Origin: Brevibacillus fulvus
Lineage (GTDB): Bacteria > Bacillota > Bacilli > Brevibacillales > Brevibacillaceae
DNA length: 64,000 bases
NCBI RefSeq assembly: GCF_016908525.1
Contig: NZ_JAFBEB010000008.1
Coordinates: forward strand, 62,001-126,000
Direction of reading: 5' to 3'
In this document: positions 48,089 through 57,024 of the stretch, piece by piece
Layout: each line of letters opens with the position of its first letter
How positions within the stretch are numbered: the first letter of the stretch is position 1
Notes under the pieces: generated by a model
Databases searched by the model: none
What the model was told of the DNA's origin: nothing
Seen by the model: only the letters and a program-made list of their open reading frames with translations
Translations under genes and position numbers: made by a program

Positions 48089-49318
48089 TCAGGTGCTGCC
48101 GACATAGCGCAGCGCCTTTCCTGTTTTCCGCAAATATACTTTTTGCCCAAGCCAATAAAATAGCGTACTGACGACGGAAACAGCGGCGACCAGCAGAAAC
48201 AGTTCCATCCCCCCAAACCGGGACAGCATGACACCGCCAAGTGTCGGGCCGACAAACTGCCCGAGATTAGTAAAGCTTTTCGCTCCGAAATATGCGCCTC
48301 GCATGCCCTCCGGTGCCAGCCGATCGATAAAGACATCAGAGGAAGTATGGGTAAGAATTTCCCCAAACGTGAACACTACCATCGAGATCATAAAGACCAG
48401 CCAACTATGGGCGAAGGCATAACCGATATCGCCCAATGCGTAAAACAGATTGCCCACAAAAATGCTTTGGATCGGAGAACGCTTCTCGGCCAGCCGTGTG
48501 AGCGGCACCTGCATCGCCACTACGACGATCGCATTGACAGTCATCAGGATCGCAAACAACTCGTAGCCGTTTGGCACAGACATTTCCACATATTTGGAAA
48601 GCGTGCTGGACATTTGCGAATACCCGATCGCGCCGAGAATACCGCCGAGAATGTAAAAACGGAAAGCTTTGTCGCGGGTCAAAACGGCAACTGAATTTTT
48701 AAACGTAACCGACTCCCGCTTTTGCCCTTCGATTTGTTTGATGCCGAACGCGGCCAGCAAAATTTGCAACAGAATCACATAGATGAGATAGACAATTCCG
48801 GTCACGATAAACGGCAGCGCGCCTCCCTGAAAGGCGAGCAACGTCCCGAGCAGCGGTCCACAAGCCACCCCCACGTTAATCGCCGTATAGCGCGTGGCAA
48901 ACACGCGAAAGCGTTTTTCCGGTGCGGTCAGATCGGCCATTAAAGCCTGGGAAACCGGTTCATAAAACGAACGGCACAACCCGCTTAAAATATTGAGCAA
49001 CAGAAAAAACCAGGTGCTGTGTCCAAAGGCAAATCCGATAAACACAAACGTCCAGACATATAAGGCCGCCAGCATCACCCGGCGGCGGCCAAACATGTCG
49101 GACAAGGTTCCGCCGATAAATCCTCCCACCGTGCCGGCCAATGAACCCGCCCCGATGACAAGACCGATGGTTGCCATGTCCATCTTTGTATGATTGGACA
49201 AATAAATAAACAAAAAAGGCATGCTCATTGAACTGGCTGCCCTGACCAAAACAGTGCCCAGCAGCAGCGACTGCACGATCGGATGGTACGCGCCAAACAG
49301 CTCTTTTACTTTTCCCAT
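48089..49318 (-). CDS. MFS exporter, drug-efflux type
   Basis: The product has 409 residues with 12 predicted membrane segments. The loop motif GGTLSDMFGRRRVMLAALY is near residue 68, and the N-terminal pattern VRAASSMSMPFLFIYLSNHTKMDMATIGLVIG matches multidrug-type exporters. The gene is convergent with the esterase gene and divergent from fabH. CAAGGGAG precedes the ATG. The substrate is unknown. Confidence 0.82.
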   Translation of the reverse strand: MGKVKELFGAYHPIVQSLLLGTVLVRAASSMSMPFLFIYLSNHTKMDMATIGLVIGAGSLAGTVGGFIGGTLSDMFGRRRVMLAALYVWTFVFIGFAFGHSTWFFLLLNILSGLCRSFYEPVSQALMADLTAPEKRFRVFATRYTAINVGVACGPLLGTLLAFQGGALPFIVTGIVYLIYVILLQILLAAFGIKQIEGQKRESVTFKNSVAVLTRDKAFRFYILGGILGAIGYSQMSSTLSKYVEMSVPNGYELFAILMTVNAIVVVAMQVPLTRLAEKRSPIQSIFVGNLFYALGDIGYAFAHSWLVFMISMVVFTFGEILTHTSSDVFIDRLAPEGMRGAYFGAKSFTNLGQFVGPTLGGVMLSRFGGMELFLLVAAVSVVSTLFYWLGQKVYLRKTGKALRYVGST

Positions 49319-49423
49319 AGTCCGCTCCCTTGAATGGTCCTCTATTCACATACAATTTCTGTAAATATTTTCTCATTGTAGTCAGAGCGCGGTATAACGT
49401 CAATAGGCAGACAAAAATATTTT

Positions 49424-49456
49424 TTAGTACCAGATACTAATATCAAGTGTTATAAT
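49424..49456 (+). promoter_or_regulatory. FapR-type operator and extended -10 promoter of fabH
   Basis: TTAGTA-CCAGA-TACTAA (49424-49440) is a perfect 6+5+6 dyad that matches the FapR box of Bacillales lipid genes. It covers the expected -35 position of an extended -10 (TGTTATAAT, 49448-49456). FapR would repress until malonyl-CoA rises. Confidence 0.8.
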
Positions 49457-49491
49457 TAGATCATAATTTATCACAATGAGGTGAATTCTCC

Positions 49492-50472
49492 ATGTATAAA
49501 GCGGTTATCAGCGGAGTCGGTTCTTACCTGCCCGAGCGAATACTGACCAATCAAGATCTGGAACGAATGGTGGAGACGAATGATGAATGGATTACGACAC
49601 GTACCGGCATTTCCGAACGGCGCATTGCTGCCGAGACAGAAGCGACCTCTGATCTGGCCTACCAGGCGGCGGTAGCGGCTTTGCAGGATGCGGGATTGAC
49701 AGCCACAGACCTTGACATGTTGATCGTAGCGACTTCGACGCCTGATTATCAGTTGCCTCCTGTGGCCAGCTTGTTGCAACACAGACTCGGCTGCCGTCCC
49801 ATTTCCGCCTTCGATGTCTCGGTGACGTGCATTGGTTTTATCTCGGCGATGGAGACGGCCAGCCAGTACATTCAGACGGGCAAACACAAACACATATTGG
49901 TGGTCGGCGCCGATGCGCTGTCCCGTATTACCGATTATGCCGATCGCACAACATGCATCTTGTTTGGCGACGGAGCCGGTGCCGCCATTTTGTCGCGTGC
50001 CGAACCTTCCACCGATCAAGGCGTCATTCACGCTTCCACCCACTCCGCCGGCGAACACTTTTTCAGTTTGTATGTTCCCGGCACCGGCAGCCGGCAGATG
50101 ATGCCGGAAGAAGCCGCAAAAAAAGGCAAAATTATTATGGAAGGCCGCAAAATTTTCAAATTGGCGGTGACAAGCATGTCGCAAACCGTCAAAGAAACGT
50201 TGGAAGCAAGCGGCTATGATCAGGCTGATCTGGATTGGGTAATTCCGCATCAGGCCAACCAGCGCATCATTGAAGCCGTTGCCCACAATCTCGAACTGCC
50301 ATTGGAAAAAATGGTCAGTACGATCAAATATTACGGCAACAATTCCGCGGCGACCATCCCGGTGGCGATGGATACCGCCATTCGTGACGGTCGCATCAAA
50401 CGGGGCGATCTCGTCATGCTGGTGGCATTTGGCGGCGGACTTGTCTGGGGCTCGCTGCTGTTGCGCTATTAA
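49492..50472 (+). CDS. fabH: Beta-ketoacyl-ACP synthase III
   Basis: The product has 326 residues. The catalytic triad is Cys113 (VTCIGF), His253 (PHQAN) and Asn283 (GNNSAAT). FabH starts fatty-acid synthesis from acyl-CoA and malonyl-ACP. The active site reads DVSVTCIGF where FabH usually has AACAGF, which suggests altered starter-unit preference, as in secondary FabH copies. GAGGTGA precedes the ATG. A FapR-type operator lies upstream. No other fab gene is adjacent. Confidence 0.92.
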   Translation: MYKAVISGVGSYLPERILTNQDLERMVETNDEWITTRTGISERRIAAETEATSDLAYQAAVAALQDAGLTATDLDMLIVATSTPDYQLPPVASLLQHRLGCRPISAFDVSVTCIGFISAMETASQYIQTGKHKHILVVGADALSRITDYADRTTCILFGDGAGAAILSRAEPSTDQGVIHASTHSAGEHFFSLYVPGTGSRQMMPEEAAKKGKIIMEGRKIFKLAVTSMSQTVKETLEASGYDQADLDWVIPHQANQRIIEAVAHNLELPLEKMVSTIKYYGNNSAATIPVAMDTAIRDGRIKRGDLVMLVAFGGGLVWGSLLLRY

Positions 50473-50496
50473 AGCATCCAGACCGCCTGCTTGATG

Positions 50497-50580
50497 GCGG
50501 CAGATGTATCTGCCGCAGATTACGCTGGATTTCGCGATTTTGCTCGGCAGATATTGCTCCTCATCCACTTCCGGATGAGC
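50497..50580. repeat. Two perfect hairpins downstream of fabH
   Basis: GCGGCAGAT-GT-ATCTGCCGC spans 50497-50516. CTCATCC-ACTTCC-GGATGAG lies at about 50559-50578. They are followed by the terminator at 50600-50647. Neither has a T-run, so they may affect RNA stability. Confidence 0.5.
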
Positions 50581-50599
50581 AGGTTCATCTGGGCCAAAA

Positions 50600-50647
50600 A
50601 ACAGCGGCAGTCCGGGACGAAATCGTTCGTCGCGAACTGCCGCTGTT
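50600..50647. terminator. Terminator between fabH and the ytnP-like gene
   Basis: AACAGCGGCAGT pairs with ACTGCCGCTGTT around a 24-base loop, with TGTTTTG following on the plus strand and TTGGCC on the minus strand. Confidence 0.75.
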
Positions 50648-50656
50648 CTGTTTTGT

Positions 50657-51502
50657 CTAAAATGCCAGTTCGATTTTAGACACGATCTCTCCCGACGGGG
50701 TGATCTTGATCGCCCGATAAAGCGCATCGTGATAAAACGAGAGCCATGCCTGCTGCTCGGCCGCTTGTTCCAGCCATTTCTGTTTGGCAAAGATCGAGGT
50801 CATCGGATAATCGTCGTAGGCCATCACCCACAAAGGATTCAGGTGGGCATGTGTCGGAAGCAGGTCGGCCAGATGCAGCATGACTTCCCCTTCGCTTTCG
50901 AGCCGAAATACGGCATGGCCATAACTGTGACCGCCCGTATGATAAAGCGTGAGGCCCGGCAGCACTTCCCATTCGCTATCGAACGTCTTGACCATCTGCT
51001 CGATGGGCCGCCAATTTTCTTCCCAATATGTATTTCGCGAGCGAATGTTGGGATTGCGCATCTCCTCCCATTCCGCCGCTTGCACCAAAATCTCCGCATT
51101 CGGAAAAGCAGGGCTCAACGCATTTCCTTTGGATACGGCAACCAACCCGTTGGCGTGGTCATAGTGCATATGCGTCATCAGGATCATGTCGATATCGGCA
51201 GGTGTCAACTGCTTGGCGGCAAGCGACTCGCTTACCTGCGATTCTTCCAACACGCCGAAATTGCGCTTTTGCTTGTCCGTGAGGCGGTTGACGCCGATTC
51301 CCGCTTCCACCAGAATTCGCTTTCCGTAACCTTCAATCAGCAGCGGATCGGTCCGCAACGGAATCTGATTCAACTCATTGCTGGGGTATTTTTTGGTCCA
51401 GAGCGGTTTGGGGACTACGCCAAACATCGCTCCGCCATCCAGTTGCAGCATCCCGCCGCGCAGCCAGGTGACGCTATATTGTCCGATTTTTAATTGATTC
51501 AT
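50657..51502 (-). CDS. ytnP: MBL-fold lactonase-like hydrolase, YtnP family
   Basis: The product has 281 residues from the ATG at 51500-51502, which follows GGGAGGG. The zinc motif MTHMHYDHANG is near residue 110, with GGHSYGH and LADLLPTHAHL as later ligand positions. B. subtilis YtnP of the same length is a lactone-hydrolysing enzyme that interferes with acyl-homoserine-lactone or gamma-butyrolactone signals. The substrate here is inferred from the family. Confidence 0.83.
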   Translation of the reverse strand: MNQLKIGQYSVTWLRGGMLQLDGGAMFGVVPKPLWTKKYPSNELNQIPLRTDPLLIEGYGKRILVEAGIGVNRLTDKQKRNFGVLEESQVSESLAAKQLTPADIDMILMTHMHYDHANGLVAVSKGNALSPAFPNAEILVQAAEWEEMRNPNIRSRNTYWEENWRPIEQMVKTFDSEWEVLPGLTLYHTGGHSYGHAVFRLESEGEVMLHLADLLPTHAHLNPLWVMAYDDYPMTSIFAKQKWLEQAAEQQAWLSFYHDALYRAIKITPSGEIVSKIELAF

Positions 51503-51545
51503 CTTGTTCCCTCCCACTTGCTTTCCTTGGCAGACTGTTTTTAGG

Positions 51546-51569
51546 AAAAAAAGCACCCGAACTGGGTGC
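51546..51569 (-). terminator. Terminator after the gene at 51571
   Basis: On the minus strand GCACCC-AGTTC-GGGTGC is followed by TTTTTTT. Confidence 0.9.
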
Positions 51570-51570
51570 C

Positions 51571-51870
51571 TTATAGTTTTTCTTGCAGACGAACCATTCT
51601 GTTGACAGGAGAAACTTCCAAGGTGATATCACTCGCGACAGCGAGCACAGCCAGGTGGGAATCGTACCGTTTGTGCGTCAACAATAATTGCGCGACTTTT
51701 TCGGAATCCCGATAAATACTGATAAAGGTTTGAATGGGATTGGCACTTCCACCGGCAATCATCCGAAAACCAGGGGCAATGGAAAAAACCCAACCTTCCA
51801 TCGATACATTTTGTTCCTTGAAATAGAGGAATTGACGTTTTCCTAGTAAAATGCCATTTTCATTCATCAT
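51571..51870 (-). CDS. Small protein of unknown function
   Basis: The product has 99 residues from the ATG at 51868-51870, which follows AGGGGGCA. The sequence is beta-rich (KRQFLYFKEQNVSMEGWVFSIAPGFRMIAGGSANPIQTFISIYRDSEKVAQLL) and has no motif I recognise. It is transcribed alone and ends in a strong terminator. Confidence 0.6.
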   Translation of the reverse strand: MMNENGILLGKRQFLYFKEQNVSMEGWVFSIAPGFRMIAGGSANPIQTFISIYRDSEKVAQLLLTHKRYDSHLAVLAVASDITLEVSPVNRMVRLQEKL

Positions 51871-52037
51871 TTTGATGCCCCCTAAACCACTCCACAAAAT
51901 AATCCAGCGTGTATTTATTTTCCTACTAACCATGTAAAATTGAAAGTCTTTCGACAAAGAAAATCATAAACCGACATTCTTTTTGTCTCGCGGCAAGTCA
52001 ACTGCTCCAGCGGCTTGCAAGGCGGGGACAAATAGTT

Positions 52038-53069
52038 TTACCGGCGCTGCAGCAGATGCTCCAAGTCTTTCAGCGCAGCGGCGGCGGCGGCCCCGGGATC
52101 GGATTTTCCCCCCGCAACAAACAGTTCGCCCATTTCCTCGGTTTTGACGAGGATCGCCTTTTTTGTTCCGTTTACCCGTGCCAGCGGATGGTCGAGCGGG
52201 TAGAGCGACAAGCCGACTTCGGCCTGTACTTTGTCGTCCGCGAACCGCAAGCGTCCCGTCAATTTGGGGACTACCCCCGATTCGCGCCATTGCTTGATCT
52301 GTTCCGGCGTAATCTGTCCGATTCCGGAGCGCTCGACTTGACTGAGCCGAATATTGGCCTGAAAGCCGGCATTGGCCAAAATGGTCAGTTTGCAAGCCGT
52401 ATCCCAGCCGTCGATATCGTAGCGCGGATCCGGTTCGGCAATTCCTTTCCGCTGGGCGTCGCTGACCGCCTCCCCGAGCTCTGCGCCTTCCCCGACCATC
52501 CGGCTTAAAATGTAATTGGCCGTTCCGGTGAAAATCCCTGTCAGTTCATGCACCCGGCACCCGGCCAAATTGTACTGAAGCAAATCGATCGTCGGCAGTG
52601 CTGCCGCCGTTGCGCCGCTGATTTTCAGCACTCCCCCGTGTTCTGCCGCCAAACGCGACAACCCGGGATAATCCGTTACCAACGCCCCTTTGGACAACGC
52701 GATCACGTGCATTCCGCCCTGCAGCGCCGCTCTCATGTAGCGGGCGGCTGCTCCTCCGTCCTGCAGATTGGTCGGGCCTGCTTCAATCAGGACATCCGCG
52801 CCGGCAGCTGCCACAAAGGATGCGCCGGTAAACTGCGAAGCGGCGGCAGGATCGCCGGAGACACCTCCTGCCTGTTTGGTCAGCGGCTGGAGCCTGTCCC
52901 AGTTCAACCCGTCCGGATCATACAGACCGCTGGTTGAACCGCAGACGGCTATCAGCCTTACGTTCGTTTGATACAGCGATCGATAGCGTTCCGCCCGTTC
53001 CAGCAGCAATTTTGCCGTTCGATAGCCAACCGTTCCAAATCCGGTGATCACGATCTTTATTTCTCTCAT
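52038..53069 (-). CDS. Homoserine dehydrogenase, short form without ACT domain
   Basis: The product has 343 residues. The nucleotide-binding motif VITGFGTVGYRTAKLLLERA is at the N-terminus, TGIFTGTANYILSRM in the middle, and the catalytic DPRYDIDGWDTACKLTILAN near 220. The enzyme reduces aspartate semialdehyde to homoserine. B. subtilis Hom is about 430 residues and ends in an ACT domain for threonine feedback; that domain is absent here. The start is the ATG at 53067-53069, or a TTG one codon before. Confidence 0.82.
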   Translation of the reverse strand: MREIKIVITGFGTVGYRTAKLLLERAERYRSLYQTNVRLIAVCGSTSGLYDPDGLNWDRLQPLTKQAGGVSGDPAAASQFTGASFVAAAGADVLIEAGPTNLQDGGAAARYMRAALQGGMHVIALSKGALVTDYPGLSRLAAEHGGVLKISGATAAALPTIDLLQYNLAGCRVHELTGIFTGTANYILSRMVGEGAELGEAVSDAQRKGIAEPDPRYDIDGWDTACKLTILANAGFQANIRLSQVERSGIGQITPEQIKQWRESGVVPKLTGRLRFADDKVQAEVGLSLYPLDHPLARVNGTKKAILVKTEEMGELFVAGGKSDPGAAAAAALKDLEHLLQRR

Positions 53070-53204
53070 CAACTGGAATTTCTCCCTTCCTCTGCTGCGA
53101 TTTGCTTGTATTGCCGTGAAAAACCAGCTTTTCGCCAGTCTGCACTTGAATCCGGTTCCGGACAAGGATAGACTAGGTTTATCCAAGATGTGGGGGGAAC
53201 ACAG

Positions 53205-54092
53205 ATGCAAAAAATCGGTTTTATCGGACTGGGCACAATGGGATTGCCCATGACCAAAAATTTGTTGAAAGCGGGTTTTCCTGTCTACGTCGTCTCTCGC
53301 AGTCGCGGTCCGATTGAGACAGCCGTCTCGTTGGGAGCGGTTGAAGCAGCAAATCCGCGCGATTTGGCGGAAAAAACAGACATTTTGCTGACTTGCCTGC
53401 CCTTGCCAGACACGATCGAGCAGGTTTATTTTGGCGCAAACGGCCTATTGGAAGCCGATTTACAAGGCAAGTTGATTATTGATCACAGTACTGTGAGTCC
53501 CTTGCTGAACAAACGGGTTTATGCGGCGATTGCGGAAAAAGGCGGCTCCTACATGGATGCCCCGATCAGCGGTGGACCGATGGGAGCGGAAGCAGGCACC
53601 TTGGCGATCATGTGCGGCGGAGCAAAATCTGACTACGATCGCGCCCAGCCTGTCTTTGCGGCAATGGGCCAACATCTTTTCCATGTCGGAGAGATCGGCA
53701 CAGGCAGCATCGTCAAGCTCATGAACAACTATCTGATTGGCGTACATACCGCGGCGTTGGCGGAAACCTTCATTCTCGCCACCAAAGCGGGTGTCGACAC
53801 CAACATTATGTATGACATTATCAGCGCCAGCACGGGAGACAGCAAAATGCTGCATCGAATCGTCCCGCTTGTGCATCAGCGGGATTTTGCCGCCCGTTTT
53901 AGCAATGAACTGCTGTACAAAGATATGAAGTTGGCAGGCGAACTGGCCGAAGCCTATGAGCTGGAAATGCCGATTAACCGGTTAGCGGAGCAAAAGTATG
54001 CGCTCGCCAAGGAAAAGTACCCAAAAGAAGACATGGCTGCCTTGTTCAAAATTTATGAAGAACAAACCGGCATTGTCGTAAAAGGCAAATAA
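53205..54092 (+). CDS. NAD(P)-dependent beta-hydroxyacid dehydrogenase (3-hydroxyisobutyrate/tartronate semialdehyde reductase type)
   Basis: The product has 295 residues from the ATG that follows GGGGGGAAC. It has GFIGLGTMGLPMTKNLLKAGF at the N-terminus, LTCLPLPDTIEQV, SGGPMGAEAGTLAIMCGG near 117, and the catalytic lysine in IVKLMNNYL near 167. It oxidises or reduces small beta-hydroxyacids with NAD(P). The exact substrate cannot be told among the GarR, MmsB and related groups. Confidence 0.87.
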   Translation: MQKIGFIGLGTMGLPMTKNLLKAGFPVYVVSRSRGPIETAVSLGAVEAANPRDLAEKTDILLTCLPLPDTIEQVYFGANGLLEADLQGKLIIDHSTVSPLLNKRVYAAIAEKGGSYMDAPISGGPMGAEAGTLAIMCGGAKSDYDRAQPVFAAMGQHLFHVGEIGTGSIVKLMNNYLIGVHTAALAETFILATKAGVDTNIMYDIISASTGDSKMLHRIVPLVHQRDFAARFSNELLYKDMKLAGELAEAYELEMPINRLAEQKYALAKEKYPKEDMAALFKIYEEQTGIVVKGK

Positions 54093-54111
54093 CGATCGCG
54101 CTCAACACGCT

Positions 54112-54130
54112 GGCCCGCTCTGTGCGGGCC
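54112..54130 (+). terminator. Hairpin after the dehydrogenase gene
   Basis: GGCCCGC-TCTGT-GCGGGCC is a strong seven-base stem, but the T-run is weak (TAAGCTGTTT), so it may be only a stabilising hairpin. Confidence 0.45.
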
Positions 54131-54190
54131 TAAGCTGTTTGATCGGGGCGGACAAGTCCAAAGAACGCTGGTTCAACCGGACTTGCGCCA

Positions 54191-54658
54191 TTAGCCAAGC
54201 TGCAACAGCTTCGCCAAATCTTGGGCAAACCGCGCAAACAGGGGTTCTAATTCCCGCTGCGCAGTTTCCGAAACATCCACCACGAAATGATAGTCGAACA
54301 CAACCGTTCTCTCCACCAGCTGATCGGGGGCAAGATAGCGGTTTTTTTCGGTCCAGGCGATTTCCGCCACAATTTCCCGCGCTTTATTCCATAATGCGGC
54401 GATCTCTGCTTTTCCCGCATCGGCTATCGTGAACGCAAGCTCCACCTCAATTTCAACCATCGTGTCAGCCACCGGAAAAAGGTGGAGGGTAGCGTAAGGT
54501 TGACCGGCTTCGTTGTCCGCCATTGCCGCAAAGTAGAGCTCCATCTCGCGCGTTTCTTCCTCTTCGAACAACGAGCGTTCCGTCCGCAAAATCAGATTGG
54601 TAATCACACCATGCTGCGACAAATGTTGATCCAGTTTTTCCAGTAATGGTTCCCACAT
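54191..54658 (-). CDS. Protein of unknown function
   Basis: The product has 155 residues from the ATG at 54656-54658, which follows GAAGGAAC. It is acidic and soluble, with alternating strands (MELYFAAMADNEAGQPYATLHLFPVADTMVEIEVELAF) and a helical C-terminus. It has no membrane segment and no known motif. It is followed on the same strand by no close gene. Confidence 0.6.
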   Translation of the reverse strand: MWEPLLEKLDQHLSQHGVITNLILRTERSLFEEEETREMELYFAAMADNEAGQPYATLHLFPVADTMVEIEVELAFTIADAGKAEIAALWNKAREIVAEIAWTEKNRYLAPDQLVERTVVFDYHFVVDVSETAQRELEPLFARFAQDLAKLLQLG

Positions 54659-54710
54659 GCTGGTTCCTTCTTTCCTTTCATCTGTCACCAGTATAGCACA
54701 GAAAAACATA

Positions 54711-54733
54711 AAAACCCCTTCAGGAAGGGGTTG
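54711..54733 (-). terminator. Terminator after the gene at 54720
   Basis: On the minus strand AACCCCTT-CCTG-AAGGGGTT is followed by TTTATGTTTTT. It begins inside the last codons of the gene. Confidence 0.85.
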
Positions 54734-55034
54734 AACTTGGTGTATTCAAATTTTTTTGTTCCATAAATTCGGTCAGCCAGGCCCGCCGGACTTCTTTGCT
54801 CGGGCAATAGCCTAACACGTAACTTTCTCCTTGCATATATCGCGCTTTGATCCATTCTTTATGTTTACGAAAAAATGCGTGTTGAAAATCAATCGGCATC
54901 TGGTGATACTCTTCCAGTGCTGAAGGATTCTGCAGGAAAAAATTCTCATCATAAACCAGTTCTTCATGTTGCTGTCGGCTCAGCACAAATAAGAAAGCGA
55001 CGACCAAAAAAAGGTTTACTAAAAAAAGAATCAT
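54720..55034 (-). CDS. Single-pass membrane protein of unknown function
   Basis: The product has 104 residues from the ATG at 55032-55034, which follows GGGGAGGG. Residues 1-22 (MILFLVNLFLVVAFLFVLSR) form one membrane anchor, and the rest is charged and helical (YDENFFLQNPSALEEYHQMPIDFQHAFFRKHKEWIKARYMQ). I do not recognise the family. It stands alone with its own terminator. Confidence 0.6.
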   Translation of the reverse strand: MILFLVNLFLVVAFLFVLSRQQHEELVYDENFFLQNPSALEEYHQMPIDFQHAFFRKHKEWIKARYMQGESYVLGYCPSKEVRRAWLTEFMEQKNLNTPSSTPS

Positions 55035-55176
55035 GAAAATCCCTCCCCGGCCCAAAATCAGTGACCTCACAGCCCAGCTTTTCCGTAAACCCGGAGTTGT
55101 CTGAAGTATCAGTTTTATCTGTTATATTATTATTCTATCATGTTTTTGGTGTTTGCAAACCTTGGAAGCCAAGAAA

Positions 55177-55206
55177 AAAACCACCTTTTTTGAAAAAGGT
55201 GGTTTT
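55177..55206 (-). terminator. Terminator after the LCP gene
   Basis: AAAACCACCTTTTTT pairs with AAAAAGGTGGTTTT; on the minus strand a T-run follows. The stem is about twelve bases. Confidence 0.85.
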
Positions 55207-55211
55207 GGCTG

Positions 55212-56723
55212 TTATCCTTCCGCTTGTACACCGTTTGCCGGCGTTTGTTCCTGCGCTGGAACGGACTGGGGAACGGTTTGCTGGTCCGGCAGCTGCGGCA
55301 CTGGCTCGGCTGGCGGCGTCTCGACCGGTTCGGTTTGCTGATCGGGCTCCGTCGGTTCCGTACCGTTGGCATCCCCGGCCGGGTTGGCAGGAGGGTCGGA
55401 ATTGACCGGGATGTCGCTTCCATTCTGCTCGTCGATCGAATCAGCCGGCTGATTATGCCCGGTCTCCCCTTGTCCATCCAATGGCGCCATATCCGGCGGC
55501 ACCTGTACTTCCTCAGTCTGTTCGTTCTCGGTCGGTTTGGTCGCCGGTGCTTCCGCTGCCGTTTCCGTCACTTTTTTCGTGACTTTCGGCTTGCTGCTGG
55601 AAGCGGAGCTCGCTTTAGCCGGGGCGACGCTGTCAGCCGTATAAATCGGGGAATCATCGAGATCAGCGACCATGCTTCCCGTCAAGCCCATCTCCGCCTG
55701 CAATGTTTCCCGTACCTGATAAAGATTTTCTTTCGGCCAATAAGTGTACGATCCTTGCCAATAGGCGCCATTATCCAATGTTTGAATGGACGTGGAATTG
55801 ATGCCTTTGAAATCCATGACCAAGCCTTCGATTTTATCTTTGGACAGATCGGTTTGCACATGCTCACCGGCAACTTCGATCAGCTTGAACACTTTGGGCA
55901 ACGCCTCCAGTGATGTCATCTTGTCGACGATCGCCTTGATCACTTCCTGTTGACGCCGGTTGCGATCATAGTCGCTGGAATAATATTTCGGACCGCGGCT
56001 GTCTTCGCGGTGACGGACGTAATCCAGCGCCTGATCTCCATCAAGTATTTGCAAGCCCGGGCTGAGATCGATATGCGTGCCGTCCGTAGGGTCATTGTAG
56101 ACGAGGCGGCGATCGACATTGACCTCAACCCCGCCCAGTTCATCGATCACCGAGCGGAACCCTTGAAAATCAATTTCCACATAGTGTTCAATCGGGATGC
56201 CGACCAGTTCCTGCAACGTCTTCTTTGTCAAAGTAACGCCGTTTACCGTGGGCTGCTCGCCATTACGCTCGGCCTGACGACGCTCCGCTTCCCCATTGGC
56301 GTAGACCGAATTGATTTTATGATAGCCGCGGTAGCCGGGAATTTTTACCCGCGTATCGCGCGGCAGGGAGACCATGGTAACTTTCTTCGTTTGCGGATTG
56401 GCTACCGCCACAATCATGACATCGGTGTTCAGCGATCCGGTTTCCGGCCGCGTATCGCGTCCGAGAATGACCATCGAGATTGATTTATCGGAATGATAAG
56501 TCAAGTCAACACCCGGGTCCAGCGTGTTCACCCCATCTTTGGTGGGTTCCGTTACCTGATCAAGCGTCTTGTCAACTTGCCAGACAAGTGCGGCTGCTAC
56601 CCCGCCAACGAGTATCAGGGCAGCTGCTATCGAAAAGAGGATCATTCTCAACAGGCTTTTGCGCTTCCCCGTTTTTCTGGCTTTGCGGCGCGTTGAGCGA
56701 TCCTGCATATTCGGTTCCGCCAT
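55212..56723 (-). CDS. LytR-CpsA-Psr (LCP) family cell-wall protein
   Basis: The product has 503 residues from the ATG at 56721-56723. Residues 1-25 are basic and cytosolic, residues 26-50 (LLRMILFSIAAALILVGGVAAALVW) are the membrane anchor, and the LCP domain spans about 80-330, with VILGRDTRPETGSLNTDVMIVAVANP, SLPRDTRV and the arginine-rich RHREDSRGPKYYSSDYDRNRRQQ. LCP enzymes attach teichoic acids or other anionic polymers to peptidoglycan. The C-terminal 140 residues are low-complexity, rich in P, E, T, Q and A, and probably extend through the wall. Confidence 0.88.
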   Translation of the reverse strand: MAEPNMQDRSTRRKARKTGKRKSLLRMILFSIAAALILVGGVAAALVWQVDKTLDQVTEPTKDGVNTLDPGVDLTYHSDKSISMVILGRDTRPETGSLNTDVMIVAVANPQTKKVTMVSLPRDTRVKIPGYRGYHKINSVYANGEAERRQAERNGEQPTVNGVTLTKKTLQELVGIPIEHYVEIDFQGFRSVIDELGGVEVNVDRRLVYNDPTDGTHIDLSPGLQILDGDQALDYVRHREDSRGPKYYSSDYDRNRRQQEVIKAIVDKMTSLEALPKVFKLIEVAGEHVQTDLSKDKIEGLVMDFKGINSTSIQTLDNGAYWQGSYTYWPKENLYQVRETLQAEMGLTGSMVADLDDSPIYTADSVAPAKASSASSSKPKVTKKVTETAAEAPATKPTENEQTEEVQVPPDMAPLDGQGETGHNQPADSIDEQNGSDIPVNSDPPANPAGDANGTEPTEPDQQTEPVETPPAEPVPQLPDQQTVPQSVPAQEQTPANGVQAEG

Positions 56724-57024
56724 ATATATCAAACTCCTTAATCTCTAAAATTTTTTACTGTAAGTTTATGTACTTGAATGAGAATTGAGAGCCAATCGAC
56801 AAGCAATTTTCTTTTTTCTGTGATTATAAAAACTCTGTCTAGTATTGTAGCACATGACTGTCCTTATTTGTAGAAAAATGTACCTTTGCTGAACAAAACG
56901 TTTATCCGTAAGCATTGATTTGTTCTTTCAATTGCCACCATTTTTATGCCCGCAATAAATTAATGACGGGTCAGCGGTTTGGTGATAAAATGTTCCAATC
57001 ATGAGACGAAATGGAGATGGATAC
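56724..57024. other. 300-base gap between divergent LCP and Fsr-like genes
   Basis: The stretch is AT-rich and holds promoters for both sides. On the minus strand TACAAT (near 56850) could be a -10 for the LCP gene. On the plus strand TGGTGATAAAAT (56980-56991) could be an extended -10 for the transporter. I see no gene, repeat or RNA motif. Confidence 0.5.

Noticed and set aside
49471-50790. 439-codon minus-strand frame opposite fabH
   Set aside because: It covers fabH, its operator-downstream region and terminator on the other strand; no motif or ribosome binding site.
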